NCBI GenBank assembly: GCA_965657215.1
Contig: CBFHNR010000002.1
Location: 124,001-188,000 of the forward strand
DNA length: 64,000 bases
Direction of reading: 5' to 3'
DNA from: JAHEJA01 sp965657215
GTDB taxonomy: Bacteria; Pseudomonadota; Alphaproteobacteria; Rhodobacterales; Rhodobacteraceae
Under the pieces are notes generated by a model. That model did not search any database. It was not told where the DNA came from and worked only from the letters and a program-made list of their open reading frames with translations. Below, piece by piece: positions 52,617-61,547 of the stretch. Each line of letters starts with the position of its first letter. Position 1 is the first letter of the stretch. The position numbers and the translations under genes are program-made.

Positions 52617-53696
52617 ATGGCAGATCTTCTTTCAATGGCGACGAAAAAAAACGACGACAAGCAAAAGGCGCTAGATAGCGCTTTGGCTCAAATTGAACGG
52701 CAATTTGGGAAAGGTTCGATTATGAAGCTTGGGGGTGAAAATGCCATCCAAGAAATCGAAGCGACCTCAACGGGGTCTTTGGGCCTTGATATTGCGCTCG
52801 GCATAGGCGGTTTGCCCAAAGGGCGGATCATTGAAATCTATGGACCAGAGAGTTCCGGTAAAACAACACTCACACTTCATTGTGTGGCTGAGGAACAGAA
52901 AAAAGGCGGGGTATGTGCCTTTGTGGATGCGGAGCACGCGCTTGATCCGCAATATGCCAAAAAGCTAGGCGTTGATTTGGACGAGTTGCTTATTTCGCAA
53001 CCTGATACAGGTGAACAAGCGCTTGAAATCACGGATACTTTGGTGCGCTCGGGTGCGGTGAACCTTGTTGTTGTAGACTCTGTTGCGGCCTTGACGCCGA
53101 AATCTGAGCTAGAAGGCGACATGGGCGATAGCAGCGTTGGTGTGCAGGCGCGATTGATGAGCCAAGCGATGCGCAAGCTGACGGGCTCTATCAGCAAAAG
53201 TAACTGTATGGTGATCTTCATTAACCAAATTCGGATGAAGATCGGCGTTATGTTCGGTAGCCCAGAGACAACGACGGGCGGGAATGCGTTGAAATTCTAC
53301 AGCTCCGTGCGCTTGGATATTCGTCGTATTGGCGCGGTTAAGGATCGTGACGAAATTGTCGGCAACTCGACCCGTGTCAAAGTGGTCAAAAACAAAGTTG
53401 CACCGCCCTTCAAGCAAGTTGAATTCGACATCATGTATGGCGAAGGCATTTCCAAGACCGGTGAAATTATTGATTTAGGCGTCAAAGCGGGCATCGTTGA
53501 TAAATCGGGTGCGTGGTATAGCTATGGCGATGAACGCATTGGTCAGGGACGTGAAAACGCCAAAACTTACCTCAAGGAAAACACACGCGTGTGCCTGGAG
53601 ATTGAGGACAAGATCAGGGCGGCGCATGGGCTAGACTTTGATTTGCCCCCAAATGATCCAGACATCGACAAAGATGATGATATTTTAGAACCATAA
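52617..53696 (+). CDS. recA: Recombinase A
   Basis: A 359-aa RecA: IERQFGKGSIMKLG, Walker A GPESSGKTTLT, Walker B-region NLVVVDSVAAL, and the DNA-binding loop L2 MFGSPETTTGGNALKF. The acidic C-terminal tail (DPDIDKDDDILEP) is present. The start at 52617 gives MADLLSMATKK, close to the roseobacter form; an ATG six codons later (52635) is possible. Controlled by the LexA box and followed by a terminator. Confidence 0.97.
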   Translation: MADLLSMATKKNDDKQKALDSALAQIERQFGKGSIMKLGGENAIQEIEATSTGSLGLDIALGIGGLPKGRIIEIYGPESSGKTTLTLHCVAEEQKKGGVCAFVDAEHALDPQYAKKLGVDLDELLISQPDTGEQALEITDTLVRSGAVNLVVVDSVAALTPKSELEGDMGDSSVGVQARLMSQAMRKLTGSISKSNCMVIFINQIRMKIGVMFGSPETTTGGNALKFYSSVRLDIRRIGAVKDRDEIVGNSTRVKVVKNKVAPPFKQVEFDIMYGEGISKTGEIIDLGVKAGIVDKSGAWYSYGDERIGQGRENAKTYLKENTRVCLEIEDKIRAAHGLDFDLPPNDPDIDKDDDILEP

Positions 53697-53700
53697 AAAC

Positions 53701-53724
53701 AGGCCGCGTCACAGCGGCCTTTTT
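53701..53724 (+). terminator. Intrinsic terminator of recA
   Basis: AGGCCGC and GCGGCCT form a 7-bp stem around GTCACA, followed by TTTT, 4 bp after the recA stop. Confidence 0.88.
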
Positions 53725-53746
53725 CATATCTCAGCCCAGTCAACTG

Positions 53747-53773
53747 TGGACAAGTCAGGCTCTGCGTTATAAT
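53747..53773 (+). promoter_or_regulatory. Possible alaS promoter
   Basis: A TATAAT at 53768-53773 lies 33 bp before the alaS start, with TGGACA at 53747-53752 as a possible -35 element. The 15-bp spacing is short for sigma-70, so this is tentative. Confidence 0.35.
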
Positions 53774-53805
53774 CCCAATGCAAACATTTGCACAGGGTAT
53801 CGCTT

Positions 53806-56472
53806 ATGACCTCTTTGAACGACATTCGCTCGACTTTCTTGAATTACTTCGCAAAAAACGGGCATGAAATTGTCCCATCCAGTCCGCTTGTTCCTCGGAA
53901 CGATCCGACATTGATGTTTGCAAATTCTGGAATGGTTCAGTTCAAAAACCTGTTCACAGGGGTGGAAACGCGCGATTACAAACGTGCGACCACCGCCCAG
54001 AAATGTGTGCGCGCAGGTGGCAAGCATAACGACCTTGATAACGTCGGCTACACCGCGCGCCACCACACATTTTTCGAAATGATGGGCAATTTTAGCTTTG
54101 GTGACTATTTCAAATCCGATGCGATCCCTTTCGCATGGGAATTGATCACCAAAGAATTGGGCATCCCGAAAGAAAAGCTATTGGTCACCGTCTATCACAC
54201 TGATGATGAAGCGGCGGGTATGTGGAAAAAAGTAGCGGGCCTCAGCGATGATCGTATTATTCGCATCGCCACGGATGACAACTTTTGGCGGATGGGCCCG
54301 ACGGGTCCTTGTGGACCGTGCACTGAGATTTTTTATGATCACGGCGATCACATTTGGGGTGGACCTCCCGGTTCCCCAGAAGAAGACGGCGATCGGTTTG
54401 TCGAAATTTGGAACCTCGTTTTCATGCAAAACGAACAGCATGAGGATGGCCGCTTAACCGACCTTCCAAATCAGTCTATTGATACAGGGATGGGGATCGA
54501 ACGGGTTGCTGCCCTCTTGCAGGGCACGAATGACAACTATTCGACAGACCTCATTCGTGCTTTGATCGAAGCCTCGGCGCATGCAACGAGCTCGGATCCA
54601 GATGGTCCCGGCAAAACCCATCACCGCGTTATTGCCGATCACTTGCGCTCGACATCTTTCTTGATTGCGGATGGGGTTATGCCTTCCAATGATGGCCGTG
54701 GCTATGTGTTGCGCCGTATTATGCGCCGCGCGATGCGTCATGCGCATCTCTTGGGGGCCAAGGATCCAGTGATGCACAGCTTGGTGCCTGAATTGGTTCA
54801 TCAAATGGGCGCGGCTTATCCCGAATTGGTCCATGCGAAATCCTTGATCGAAGAAACGCTTCGCAACGAAGAAACCCGTTTCAAACAAACGCTTGATCGC
54901 GGTTTGAAGCTCCTTGATGACGAATTGTCAGGCTTGGGTGAGGGTGAGGCATTGCCAGGTGCGGCGGCGTTCAAATTATATGACACCTATGGGTTCCCTT
55001 TGGATTTGACCCAAGATGCGCTGCGTGAAAAAGGCCGCACTGTGGATACAGACGGATTTGACAGCGCGATGGCCGAACAAAAGGCAAAGGCGCGCGCGGC
55101 GTGGTCTGGAACCGGTGAGGCGGCGGATGCAACGGTTTGGTTCGATATTGCGGATCAACACGGCACCACAGATTTCTTGGGCTATGATACAGAAACCGCC
55201 GAAGGGCAGATTGTTGCCTTGCTCAAAGACGGCGCTCAGGTTGAAAGTGCTGCCACAGGGGATGCGGTTCAAATCGTTTTGAACCAAACGCCATTTTACG
55301 CCGAAAGCGGCGGGCAAGTGGGCGATCAAGGCGTTTTGACAATTGAGGGCGCTACGGCGCATATCACGGATACGAAAAAAGTGGCGGATGTCTTCATTCA
55401 CGTCGCCGAAGTCACCGAGGGAACCCTAACCAAAGGTGCGGGTGCAACTTTGGTGGTGGACCCGACACGTCGCTCTGCCATCCGGGCAAATCATTCTGCC
55501 ACGCATTTGCTTCATGAAGCCTTGCGTCGGGCTTTGGGGGATCATGTGGCACAAAAGGGATCATTGAACGCCGCAGATCGTTTGCGTTTTGATTTCAGCC
55601 ATTCCAAAGGCCTCAGCCCAGAGGAATTGAATACAGTTGAGCGCGAAGTGAATGACTTCATCCGTCAAAACAGCTCCGTTGAAACGCGGATCATGACGCC
55701 TGATGATGCCCGTGCCTTGGGCGCACAGGCCTTGTTTGGCGAAAAATACGGTGACGAAGTGCGCGTTGTGTCTATGGGTCTGCTCTCAGGATCGGGCAAA
55801 GGGCAATCGGGGGATACCTATTCACTTGAACTCTGTGGTGGCACGCATGTGCGCCAAACAGGGGATATCGGATTGTTTGTTTTGCTCGGGGATAGCGCGT
55901 CTTCGGCGGGGGTTCGTCGGATTGAGGCGCTAACAGGTGCGGCGGCTTTTGATTATTTGGCCGAACAAAACGCGCGCTTGGCCTCTGTTGCAGCCGATCT
56001 TAAGGCACAGCCGAGCGATGTTCCTGCACGGGTCAAAACCTTGTTAGAGGAACGCAAAGCACTGTCGAATGAGGTCGCTCAGCTGCGCCGCGAATTGGCG
56101 ATGGCAGGGGGCGCTGGTCAAAGCGGGGGCCAAGATGCTAAAGATATCAACGGTATTCCATTCTTTGCGCAAACCCTGACAGGCGTGTCTGGCAAGGATT
56201 TGCCAGCCTTGATTGATGATCACAAATCGCGCCTCGGAAGTGCGGCGATTTTGTTGATTGCGGATACTGGAGGCAAAGTTGCGGTTGCCGCAGGTGTGAC
56301 AGCGGATTTGACCGATAAGGTTTCTGCGGTTGATTTGGTCAAAGCAGCGGTTCCCGAATTGGGTGGCAAAGGGGGCGGTGGACGTCCTGATATGGCGCAA
56401 GGCGGGGGTGCGGATGCATCCAATGCCGATCAAGCGATTGCAGCGGCCCAAGCCGCCATTACGGGAGCTTAA
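53806..56472 (+). CDS. alaS: Alanyl-tRNA synthetase
   Basis: An 888-aa class II synthetase. The N-terminal catalytic domain has HEIVPSSPLVP, and the editing domain zinc site is visible as HSATHLLHEAL and CGGTHVRQTGDIG; the C-terminal Ala-Gly-rich region includes GGKGGGGRPDMAQGGG. The start MTSLNDIRSTFLNYF at 53806 matches the family; a Met six codons earlier is also in frame. Follows recA as in other Rhodobacterales. Confidence 0.96.
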   Translation: MTSLNDIRSTFLNYFAKNGHEIVPSSPLVPRNDPTLMFANSGMVQFKNLFTGVETRDYKRATTAQKCVRAGGKHNDLDNVGYTARHHTFFEMMGNFSFGDYFKSDAIPFAWELITKELGIPKEKLLVTVYHTDDEAAGMWKKVAGLSDDRIIRIATDDNFWRMGPTGPCGPCTEIFYDHGDHIWGGPPGSPEEDGDRFVEIWNLVFMQNEQHEDGRLTDLPNQSIDTGMGIERVAALLQGTNDNYSTDLIRALIEASAHATSSDPDGPGKTHHRVIADHLRSTSFLIADGVMPSNDGRGYVLRRIMRRAMRHAHLLGAKDPVMHSLVPELVHQMGAAYPELVHAKSLIEETLRNEETRFKQTLDRGLKLLDDELSGLGEGEALPGAAAFKLYDTYGFPLDLTQDALREKGRTVDTDGFDSAMAEQKAKARAAWSGTGEAADATVWFDIADQHGTTDFLGYDTETAEGQIVALLKDGAQVESAATGDAVQIVLNQTPFYAESGGQVGDQGVLTIEGATAHITDTKKVADVFIHVAEVTEGTLTKGAGATLVVDPTRRSAIRANHSATHLLHEALRRALGDHVAQKGSLNAADRLRFDFSHSKGLSPEELNTVEREVNDFIRQNSSVETRIMTPDDARALGAQALFGEKYGDEVRVVSMGLLSGSGKGQSGDTYSLELCGGTHVRQTGDIGLFVLLGDSASSAGVRRIEALTGAAAFDYLAEQNARLASVAADLKAQPSDVPARVKTLLEERKALSNEVAQLRRELAMAGGAGQSGGQDAKDINGIPFFAQTLTGVSGKDLPALIDDHKSRLGSAAILLIADTGGKVAVAAGVTADLTDKVSAVDLVKAAVPELGGKGGGGRPDMAQGGGADASNADQAIAAAQAAITGA

Positions 56473-56476
56473 GGCG

Positions 56477-56764
56477 ATGGCGGCACTTTGGATTGCACAT
56501 GTGACGGTGACGGATGCAGAGGCTTACGGCACATACGCTAAGCTGGCTGGCCCTGTGATTCAAGAATTCGGTGGTGAATTTGTGGCCCGTGGCGGTCGCT
56601 ATGTTCAGCTCGAAGGGGTTGAACGCAAACGCAATGTTGTAGCGCGCTTTCCTTCGGTAGAAGCGGCGGAAAATTGTTACCATTCAGAAGGTTATCAAGA
56701 GGCCTTGAATCACGCGCGTGGGGCATCCGAGCGCGATTTGGTGATCGTTGAAATTACCGACTAG
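56477..56764 (+). CDS. DUF1330-family protein
   Basis: A 95-aa ferredoxin-like-fold protein. It has AYGTYAKLAGPVIQEFGGEFVARGG and ARFPSVEAAENCYHSEGYQEAL, characteristic of DUF1330. The ATG lies 4 bp after the alaS stop with AAGG just upstream, so the two are cotranscribed. Function of the family is unknown. Confidence 0.88.
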   Translation: MAALWIAHVTVTDAEAYGTYAKLAGPVIQEFGGEFVARGGRYVQLEGVERKRNVVARFPSVEAAENCYHSEGYQEALNHARGASERDLVIVEITD

Positions 56765-56787
56765 TCGCAAAATTACTGATTAAATTA

Positions 56788-56814
56788 AAAAGGCCCCTCA
56801 GTGAGGGGCCTTTT
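56788..56814. terminator. Bidirectional terminator between the DUF1330 gene and typA
   Basis: AAAAGGCCCCTCA and TGAGGGGCCTTTT are perfect complements with one central base, giving T-runs on both strands. It serves the plus-strand alaS unit and the minus-strand typA gene. Confidence 0.93.
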
Positions 56815-56819
56815 GTGTC

Positions 56820-58640
56820 TTAAGATGATTTCGCCATCCGCTTGCGTTCATGCGGATCAAGATAGCGTTTGCGCAGACGAATGGATTCTGGCGTCACTTC
56901 GACCAATTCATCGTCATCGATATAGGCAATCGCCTCTTCTAGTGACAAGGTAATCGGCGTTGTCAAACGAACGGCTTCGTCTGTTCCAGAGGCGCGAACG
57001 TTGGTCAGTTTTTTCCCTTTGAGGGGGTTCACTTCCAAATCATTGTCACGGCTATGTTCGCCAATGATCATGCCTTGGTACACTTTTTCCTGAGCACCGA
57101 TCATCATGCGACCGCGATCTTCTAGATTCCAAAGCGCGAAGGCGACGGAAACGCCGTCTTCCATGGAAATCAAAACACCCGCACGACGGCCTGGGATGGA
57201 GCCTTTGTGTGGTGCCCAATCGTGGAACACACGGTTGAGAACACCTGTGCCACGTGTATCGGTGAGGAATTCGCCGTGATAGCCTATCAAACCACGTGAG
57301 GGAACATGCGCTATGATGCGGGTTTTGCCTGCACCAGCTTGTTTCATTTCGGTCAATTCGCCTTTGCGTGGGCCGGTGAGCTTTTCGATCACGGCACCAG
57401 AATAGTCATCATCTACGTCAATGGTGACTTCTTCGATTGGTTCAAGGCGTTCGCCATTTGGGCCTTCGCGAAGCAAAACTTGCGGACGTGAGATGGACAA
57501 TTCAAATCCTTCGCGACGCATGTTTTCAATCAAAACACCCATTTGCAATTCGCCACGGCCCGCAACTTCAAAGGCTTCGCCACCTGGCGTGTCGGTGATC
57601 TTGATCGCGACGTTGCTTTCGGCTTCTTTCATGAGACGTTCACGGATGACGCGCGATTGAACCTTTTTGCCTTCACGACCTGCAAGAGGGCTGTCGTTGA
57701 TGCCAAAGGTCACTGTGATTGTGGGCGGATCAATTGGCTGCGCTTCTAAGGGTTCATCAACCGCTAGAGCACAAAGAGTGTCAGATACCGTCGCTTTGGA
57801 CATACCCGCGAGCGAGACAATATCGCCTGCCACCGCTTCGTCGATGTCTTGCTCAGACAATCCGCGGAAGGCTTGGATACGTGTGACGCGGAATTGTTCA
57901 ATCTTTTGGCCAACACGTGTGAGGGCTTGGATTGAGGCACCAACTTTGATGCGGCCGCTTTCAACACGACCTGTCAACAGACGACCAACAAACGGGTCGC
58001 TTCCCAATGTTGTTGCCAACATACGGAAATCGTCGTCTTGTTGCGCTATTTGCGCAGGGGCAGGGACGTGGTTCAAGATCAAATCAAATAGCGCGCTGAG
58101 GTCTTTGCGGGGTCCGTCCAATTCGTGATCGGCCCAACCAGAGCGACCAGAGGCATACATATGCGGGAAATCAAGTTGATCATCATTTGCGCCAAGGCTT
58201 GCAAAGAGATCGAAACATTCATCAAGGGCGCGATCAGGTTCGGCATCGTTTTTGTCAACTTTGTTCAAGACAACAATGGGACGCAGACCTAGGGCAAGCG
58301 CCTTGGATGTCACGAATTTGGTTTGCGGCATTGGGCCTTCGGCAGCATCCACCAAAAGGACAACACCGTCCACCATGCTTAGGATACGCTCAACTTCGCC
58401 GCCGAAATCGGCGTGACCTGGTGTGTCAACGATATTGACGCGGTGACCTTTCCATTCAACAGAAGTCGGTTTGGCAAAGATGGTAATCCCGCGCTCGCGT
58501 TCTAGGTCATTGCTGTCCATGGCGCGTTCGGCCACAGCTTGGTTGGCGCGAAAAGCGCCGGATTGTTTTAAGAGTTCATCAACCAATGTTGTTTTACCGT
58601 GGTCAACGTGTGCGATGATCGCAATATTGCGAAGGTCCAT
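56820..58640 (-). CDS. typA: Ribosome-associated GTPase TypA/BipA
   Basis: A 606-aa translational GTPase involved in ribosome assembly and stress. G1 is AHVDHGKTTLVDELLKQ, G3 DTPGHADFG, G4 NKVDK; EF-G-like domains follow, with the C-terminal domain near RASGTDEAVRLTTP. GGACG precedes the ATG. Single gene unit ending in the bidirectional terminator. Confidence 0.96.
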   Translation of the reverse strand: MDLRNIAIIAHVDHGKTTLVDELLKQSGAFRANQAVAERAMDSNDLERERGITIFAKPTSVEWKGHRVNIVDTPGHADFGGEVERILSMVDGVVLLVDAAEGPMPQTKFVTSKALALGLRPIVVLNKVDKNDAEPDRALDECFDLFASLGANDDQLDFPHMYASGRSGWADHELDGPRKDLSALFDLILNHVPAPAQIAQQDDDFRMLATTLGSDPFVGRLLTGRVESGRIKVGASIQALTRVGQKIEQFRVTRIQAFRGLSEQDIDEAVAGDIVSLAGMSKATVSDTLCALAVDEPLEAQPIDPPTITVTFGINDSPLAGREGKKVQSRVIRERLMKEAESNVAIKITDTPGGEAFEVAGRGELQMGVLIENMRREGFELSISRPQVLLREGPNGERLEPIEEVTIDVDDDYSGAVIEKLTGPRKGELTEMKQAGAGKTRIIAHVPSRGLIGYHGEFLTDTRGTGVLNRVFHDWAPHKGSIPGRRAGVLISMEDGVSVAFALWNLEDRGRMMIGAQEKVYQGMIIGEHSRDNDLEVNPLKGKKLTNVRASGTDEAVRLTTPITLSLEEAIAYIDDDELVEVTPESIRLRKRYLDPHERKRMAKSS

Positions 58641-58733
58641 ATGTCAGGCGTCCTTTAAATAGTCTTGCGCGCGGCCTAACCCGAACCGCTTGAAAAGACC
58701 AGTGCCTAATGGGTCGCAGATCGATAAATATCC

Positions 58734-58780
58734 CAAAGAGGCGGTTTTCGCGCGTTTACTGCACTATAACCGCCTCTTTG
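58734..58780 (-). terminator. Long inverted repeat between mttB-type gene and typA
   Basis: CAAAGAGGCGGTT (58734-58746) and AACCGCCTCTTTG (58768-58780) are a perfect 13-bp inverted repeat around a 21-nt loop, just after the mttB-type stop. No clean T-tract follows, so it may protect the mRNA end or terminate weakly. Confidence 0.55.
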
Positions 58781-58785
58781 TTGAT

Positions 58786-60324
58786 TTATGTTTGTAAATA
58801 TATTGTAAATTGTTCCCGAATTTTGGCATCAACCACCGGATCTAATGCCGCCGCTGAGCGTTCTGCCAAAATACGTTCTTTTTTGGCAATGGCCTTAGCG
58901 ATGAGATCAGGTTTGCCCAGTTCATCCCATTCTTTGGGGGAGGTGCGATCCCCCAATTCGGGATAGAGGTATTCCGTCTGCATCAAGCTCAGCGTTTGAT
59001 CCGACCCCAGATAATGCCCCGGACCTTCAATACATGTTTTGCGGATCACCTCTAGGCTCACTGTGTCTTCAGTCACTTCAATCCCGCGGACACAGCGCAG
59101 GGCTTGACCAATCAGATCATCGCCTAGAATGAGGGATTCCATACAAAATCCCAGCAATGAGGCGTGCATACCCGCCGCCTCATAGACCATATTCAAACCA
59201 GAGAGGCCCGCCATCACATTTGATGTCGCTTGTTCCCATCCCGCTTGCATATCTGGCAATTTGGCATCCGCAATGCCAGCCGCCGCGCCACCAGGGAAGC
59301 CGTAGAATTTATGCATTTGCGCACATCCCGCCGTGAGGAGGGCTTGTTCGCCGCTCCCACCTGACATAGCGCCTGTGCGAAGATCGGACACAAAAGGCCA
59401 TGTTCCAAAGATTACGGGATGTGTTGGATCAATGGCATGCACGTAGACCAAGCCTGCTAAACATTCGGCGACCGCTTGAACGATAGCGCCTGCGATTGGT
59501 GCGGGGGCCGTTGCGCCCGCTTGACCTGCGCTGAGCAACAGTACTGGCATGCCATATTTGATGCATTCTTCCATCACCAAACAGCTTTCGGTGGCAAATT
59601 TCATAGGCGGAACCACGAAACAGTTTGAATTCGACATGAAAGGGCGCTCGCGCCATTTGTCTTCGCCGCCTGCAATCAGATGCAACATCTCAATCGCATC
59701 TTTGACGTAGCTGGGTTCCGTGAAGGATGTGCCGATGTGTTTTGTCGTCCCAGAACAACAGGCATAGACAGTGTTATAATCCATCTCACGGTTGTCGGTA
59801 ATATCGCGGCACACCATAGGGCGCTGCAAAAAGTGGATATTATCGAGCTGATCGGTAATCCGCGCTGCATCAAAGAGGTCTTGAACCGTGCTTTCGCGGT
59901 AATTGCGCGCTTCGACATCGACGACGTGAACGGCGGCTCCTGCGGTACCATAATGAACGCGGTGTCCTTGAAGGTCCATGTCATGCTTGGGATCGCGGCC
60001 GTAAAGGGTGATATCTTTGCGCGCTTTGGCAATTGTGTCCTCGATCAAGGCCCGAGGAAAGCGAAGGCGTGCATCATCGCCTAAAATTGCACCTGCTTTC
60101 ACCATGTAATCAATGCCACTCTGAGGGGCATCGGCTAGTCCAATATGTTCAAGCGCATCTAAAACAGCGTGGTGAATGCGTGTCATGGCCTCTGGGCTGA
60201 GAGGGGAATAGGTGCCGCTGCTCATACCTGGGCGCACGGGACGCATGGCGTCGGCTAAAGGGTTCGAGCGGGCAACACGACGGGCGGCTCGGCCACCTGC
60301 GCGGCGAGATTGCATTTGGGTCAT
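58786..60324 (-). CDS. Trimethylamine methyltransferase family protein (MttB-like, no pyrrolysine)
   Basis: A 512-aa TIM-barrel methyltransferase of the MttB superfamily, which transfers a methyl group from a methylamine or betaine to a corrinoid protein. There is no in-frame amber codon, so it is a non-pyrrolysine member; some of these act on glycine betaine or other quaternary amines. Segments MDYNTVYACCSGTTKHIG, FMSNSNCFVVPPMKFA, VIFGTWPFVSDLRTGAM and CIEGPGHYLGSDQTL are typical. The N-terminus is Arg-rich (SRRAGGRAARRVARS). No corrinoid protein gene is next to it; a RACo-like activator is at 42890-44938. A cluster of TGYGAC hexamers lies upstream. Confidence 0.92.
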   Translation of the reverse strand: MTQMQSRRAGGRAARRVARSNPLADAMRPVRPGMSSGTYSPLSPEAMTRIHHAVLDALEHIGLADAPQSGIDYMVKAGAILGDDARLRFPRALIEDTIAKARKDITLYGRDPKHDMDLQGHRVHYGTAGAAVHVVDVEARNYRESTVQDLFDAARITDQLDNIHFLQRPMVCRDITDNREMDYNTVYACCSGTTKHIGTSFTEPSYVKDAIEMLHLIAGGEDKWRERPFMSNSNCFVVPPMKFATESCLVMEECIKYGMPVLLLSAGQAGATAPAPIAGAIVQAVAECLAGLVYVHAIDPTHPVIFGTWPFVSDLRTGAMSGGSGEQALLTAGCAQMHKFYGFPGGAAAGIADAKLPDMQAGWEQATSNVMAGLSGLNMVYEAAGMHASLLGFCMESLILGDDLIGQALRCVRGIEVTEDTVSLEVIRKTCIEGPGHYLGSDQTLSLMQTEYLYPELGDRTSPKEWDELGKPDLIAKAIAKKERILAERSAAALDPVVDAKIREQFTIYLQT

Positions 60325-60435
60325 TTTATTTTCCTGAAGTTAGATCAAAAGAGCAGTTTGATTGCGCCCTAAACGGGACGACCCCGCGCAGCGCGACCAC
60401 GCTCGGCACCTATTGTGCGCGAAATCAGGGCAATT

Positions 60436-60521
60436 TGTGACCACTGTGACTGCATCTGCGACCTCGATTGTTGCGAGTCACTAGAGCAAGGCTGCGACAA
60501 TCTGTCTAACACATTTGCGAC
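60436..60521. promoter_or_regulatory. Cluster of TGYGAC hexamers upstream of the MttB-like gene
   Basis: TGTGAC at 60436 and 60445, TGCGAC at 60457, 60493 and 60516, and TGCGAG at 60472 form a dense set in the gap upstream of the methyltransferase start. GATTGT/ACAATC also pair across part of the region. The set may be an operator array; no regulator gene is adjacent, and a small Cys-rich frame through it is judged a by-product. Confidence 0.3.
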
Positions 60522-60532
60522 GCATGTCGTTT

Positions 60533-60898
60533 TCAGGCATTTAAGGGGGGGGAACACTCGGCGTTGCCGTAATTGGCAAGGCATTGCTGTAACGTGCAGG
60601 CTTTGATCTGTGCCGCCCGTTCTGGTCCATTAAGGTCAACATCCTCGATTTCCTGGCGCTCAATCCAGTCACGCTTCATTTCATCTTGGCAGGTCGTTCG
60701 ATTGCCTTCGGTGATACAGATGGATTTTCCAGTCGGTACCAGTTCATAATACCGGTTGGTGACCAAGCGCAGCTCGGTTTTGGGTGGAATTTTATCCATC
60801 CACTCCGCCGTGCAAAGCGCACGTGTCTGCTGTTGTTCTGGGGTGCTGCAGGCGGTTAAGCTAGCGACAGCAAGACCCAAAGCAAATATCAGGCGCAT
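60533..60898 (-). CDS. Small cysteine-containing lipoprotein, 121 aa
   Basis: Signal peptide MRLIFALGLAVASLTAC with a lipobox (LTAC, Cys17), then a short mature part with six further cysteines in places such as ALCTAEW, SICITEG and CTLQQC, so disulfides are likely in the periplasm. The family is not recognised. It is upstream of the methyltransferase gene on the same strand, about 210 bp away. Confidence 0.78.
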   Translation of the reverse strand: MRLIFALGLAVASLTACSTPEQQQTRALCTAEWMDKIPPKTELRLVTNRYYELVPTGKSICITEGNRTTCQDEMKRDWIERQEIEDVDLNGPERAAQIKACTLQQCLANYGNAECSPPLNA

Positions 60899-61041
60899 CG
60901 GAATTCCTTAGTTATTCGACTCTGTGGATGTATGTGTATCAGAAGACGTTAGAGTTTCATTAATTACTTGCTCAAACCGATCTGATGAGCGGATTTGAGC
61001 GAAATATTCCTCTTCTGTTTCATCACTATCTGCCCTGTACA

Positions 61042-61251
61042 ATGTGTACCCGCATCAGAATACGGATTTTTATGTTTATCGGCTTCTTTTTGATGGTCTG
61101 TATGTACCTTCAGCCGCAAAGCATTGTGTTATTGGCATCAAAAATGCCAAGCCCAATGTCCTTGGGTCTTGGCATTATTGGTGTTGGCTCTGTTTTGGGG
61201 GTCGTGCGATGGCTGGCTGAACGACGCCAGCCAAGTGAGCAGCACTCATAA
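61042..61251 (+). CDS. Small membrane protein, about 69 aa
   Basis: From ATG 61042 the frame reads MCTRIRIRIFMFIGFFLMV.. with two hydrophobic helices and a basic tail (RWLAERRQPSEQHS). The start is uncertain: earlier Met at 60985 and later Met at 61072 are possible and no good ribosome site is seen. It overlaps the opposite small gene by 6 bp. Real gene status is moderate. Confidence 0.45.
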   Translation: MCTRIRIRIFMFIGFFLMVCMYLQPQSIVLLASKMPSPMSLGLGIIGVGSVLGVVRWLAERRQPSEQHS

Positions 61252-61377
61252 ATAGGCAGAAAGCGCCTGAGTGGTTTCACTTTTGGTTTCGCCATTTTCA
61301 TTCAAAATAACGATCTTGACCATTGGGGTCGCGGGCGATGTGGTTTGAAACCAAGTTTTCAGTTTAGCAAAAGACAT
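61246..61377 (-). CDS. Very small protein, 43 aa
   Basis: Reads MSFAKLKTWFQTTSPATP.. to the end ALSAYL. GGAGAAA lies about nine bases before the ATG. It is too short to classify and has no membrane segment. A longer open frame to 61476 exists but lacks a site. Confidence 0.45.
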   Translation of the reverse strand: MSFAKLKTWFQTTSPATPMVKIVILNENGETKSETTQALSAYL

Positions 61378-61547
61378 AAGTGTTTCTCCAATTAGAGTCC
61401 CAGGCGTAGCTGCAAATTCTTTGCCAATTCGCGACGTGAGGTGTAAAAATCTCTCAACCTTATTTCTATCTTGCATGACAGATATGCAGGAAAGGGGCTT
61501 GGTTGAGGCCAGTATTATGATATGAGGTGCAAAAAGAGGTTTGTTTC

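Noticed and set aside
58786..60324. Pyrrolysine-containing MttB
   Set aside because: The whole gene reads through with no in-frame TAG, and no pyl genes are seen in the window.
60415..60606. Cys-rich 63-aa plus-strand frame (CDHCDCICDLDCC)
   Set aside because: The cysteines come from the TGYGAC hexamers; the frame overlaps the lipoprotein gene and has no ribosome site, so a metallothionein-like gene is not supported.
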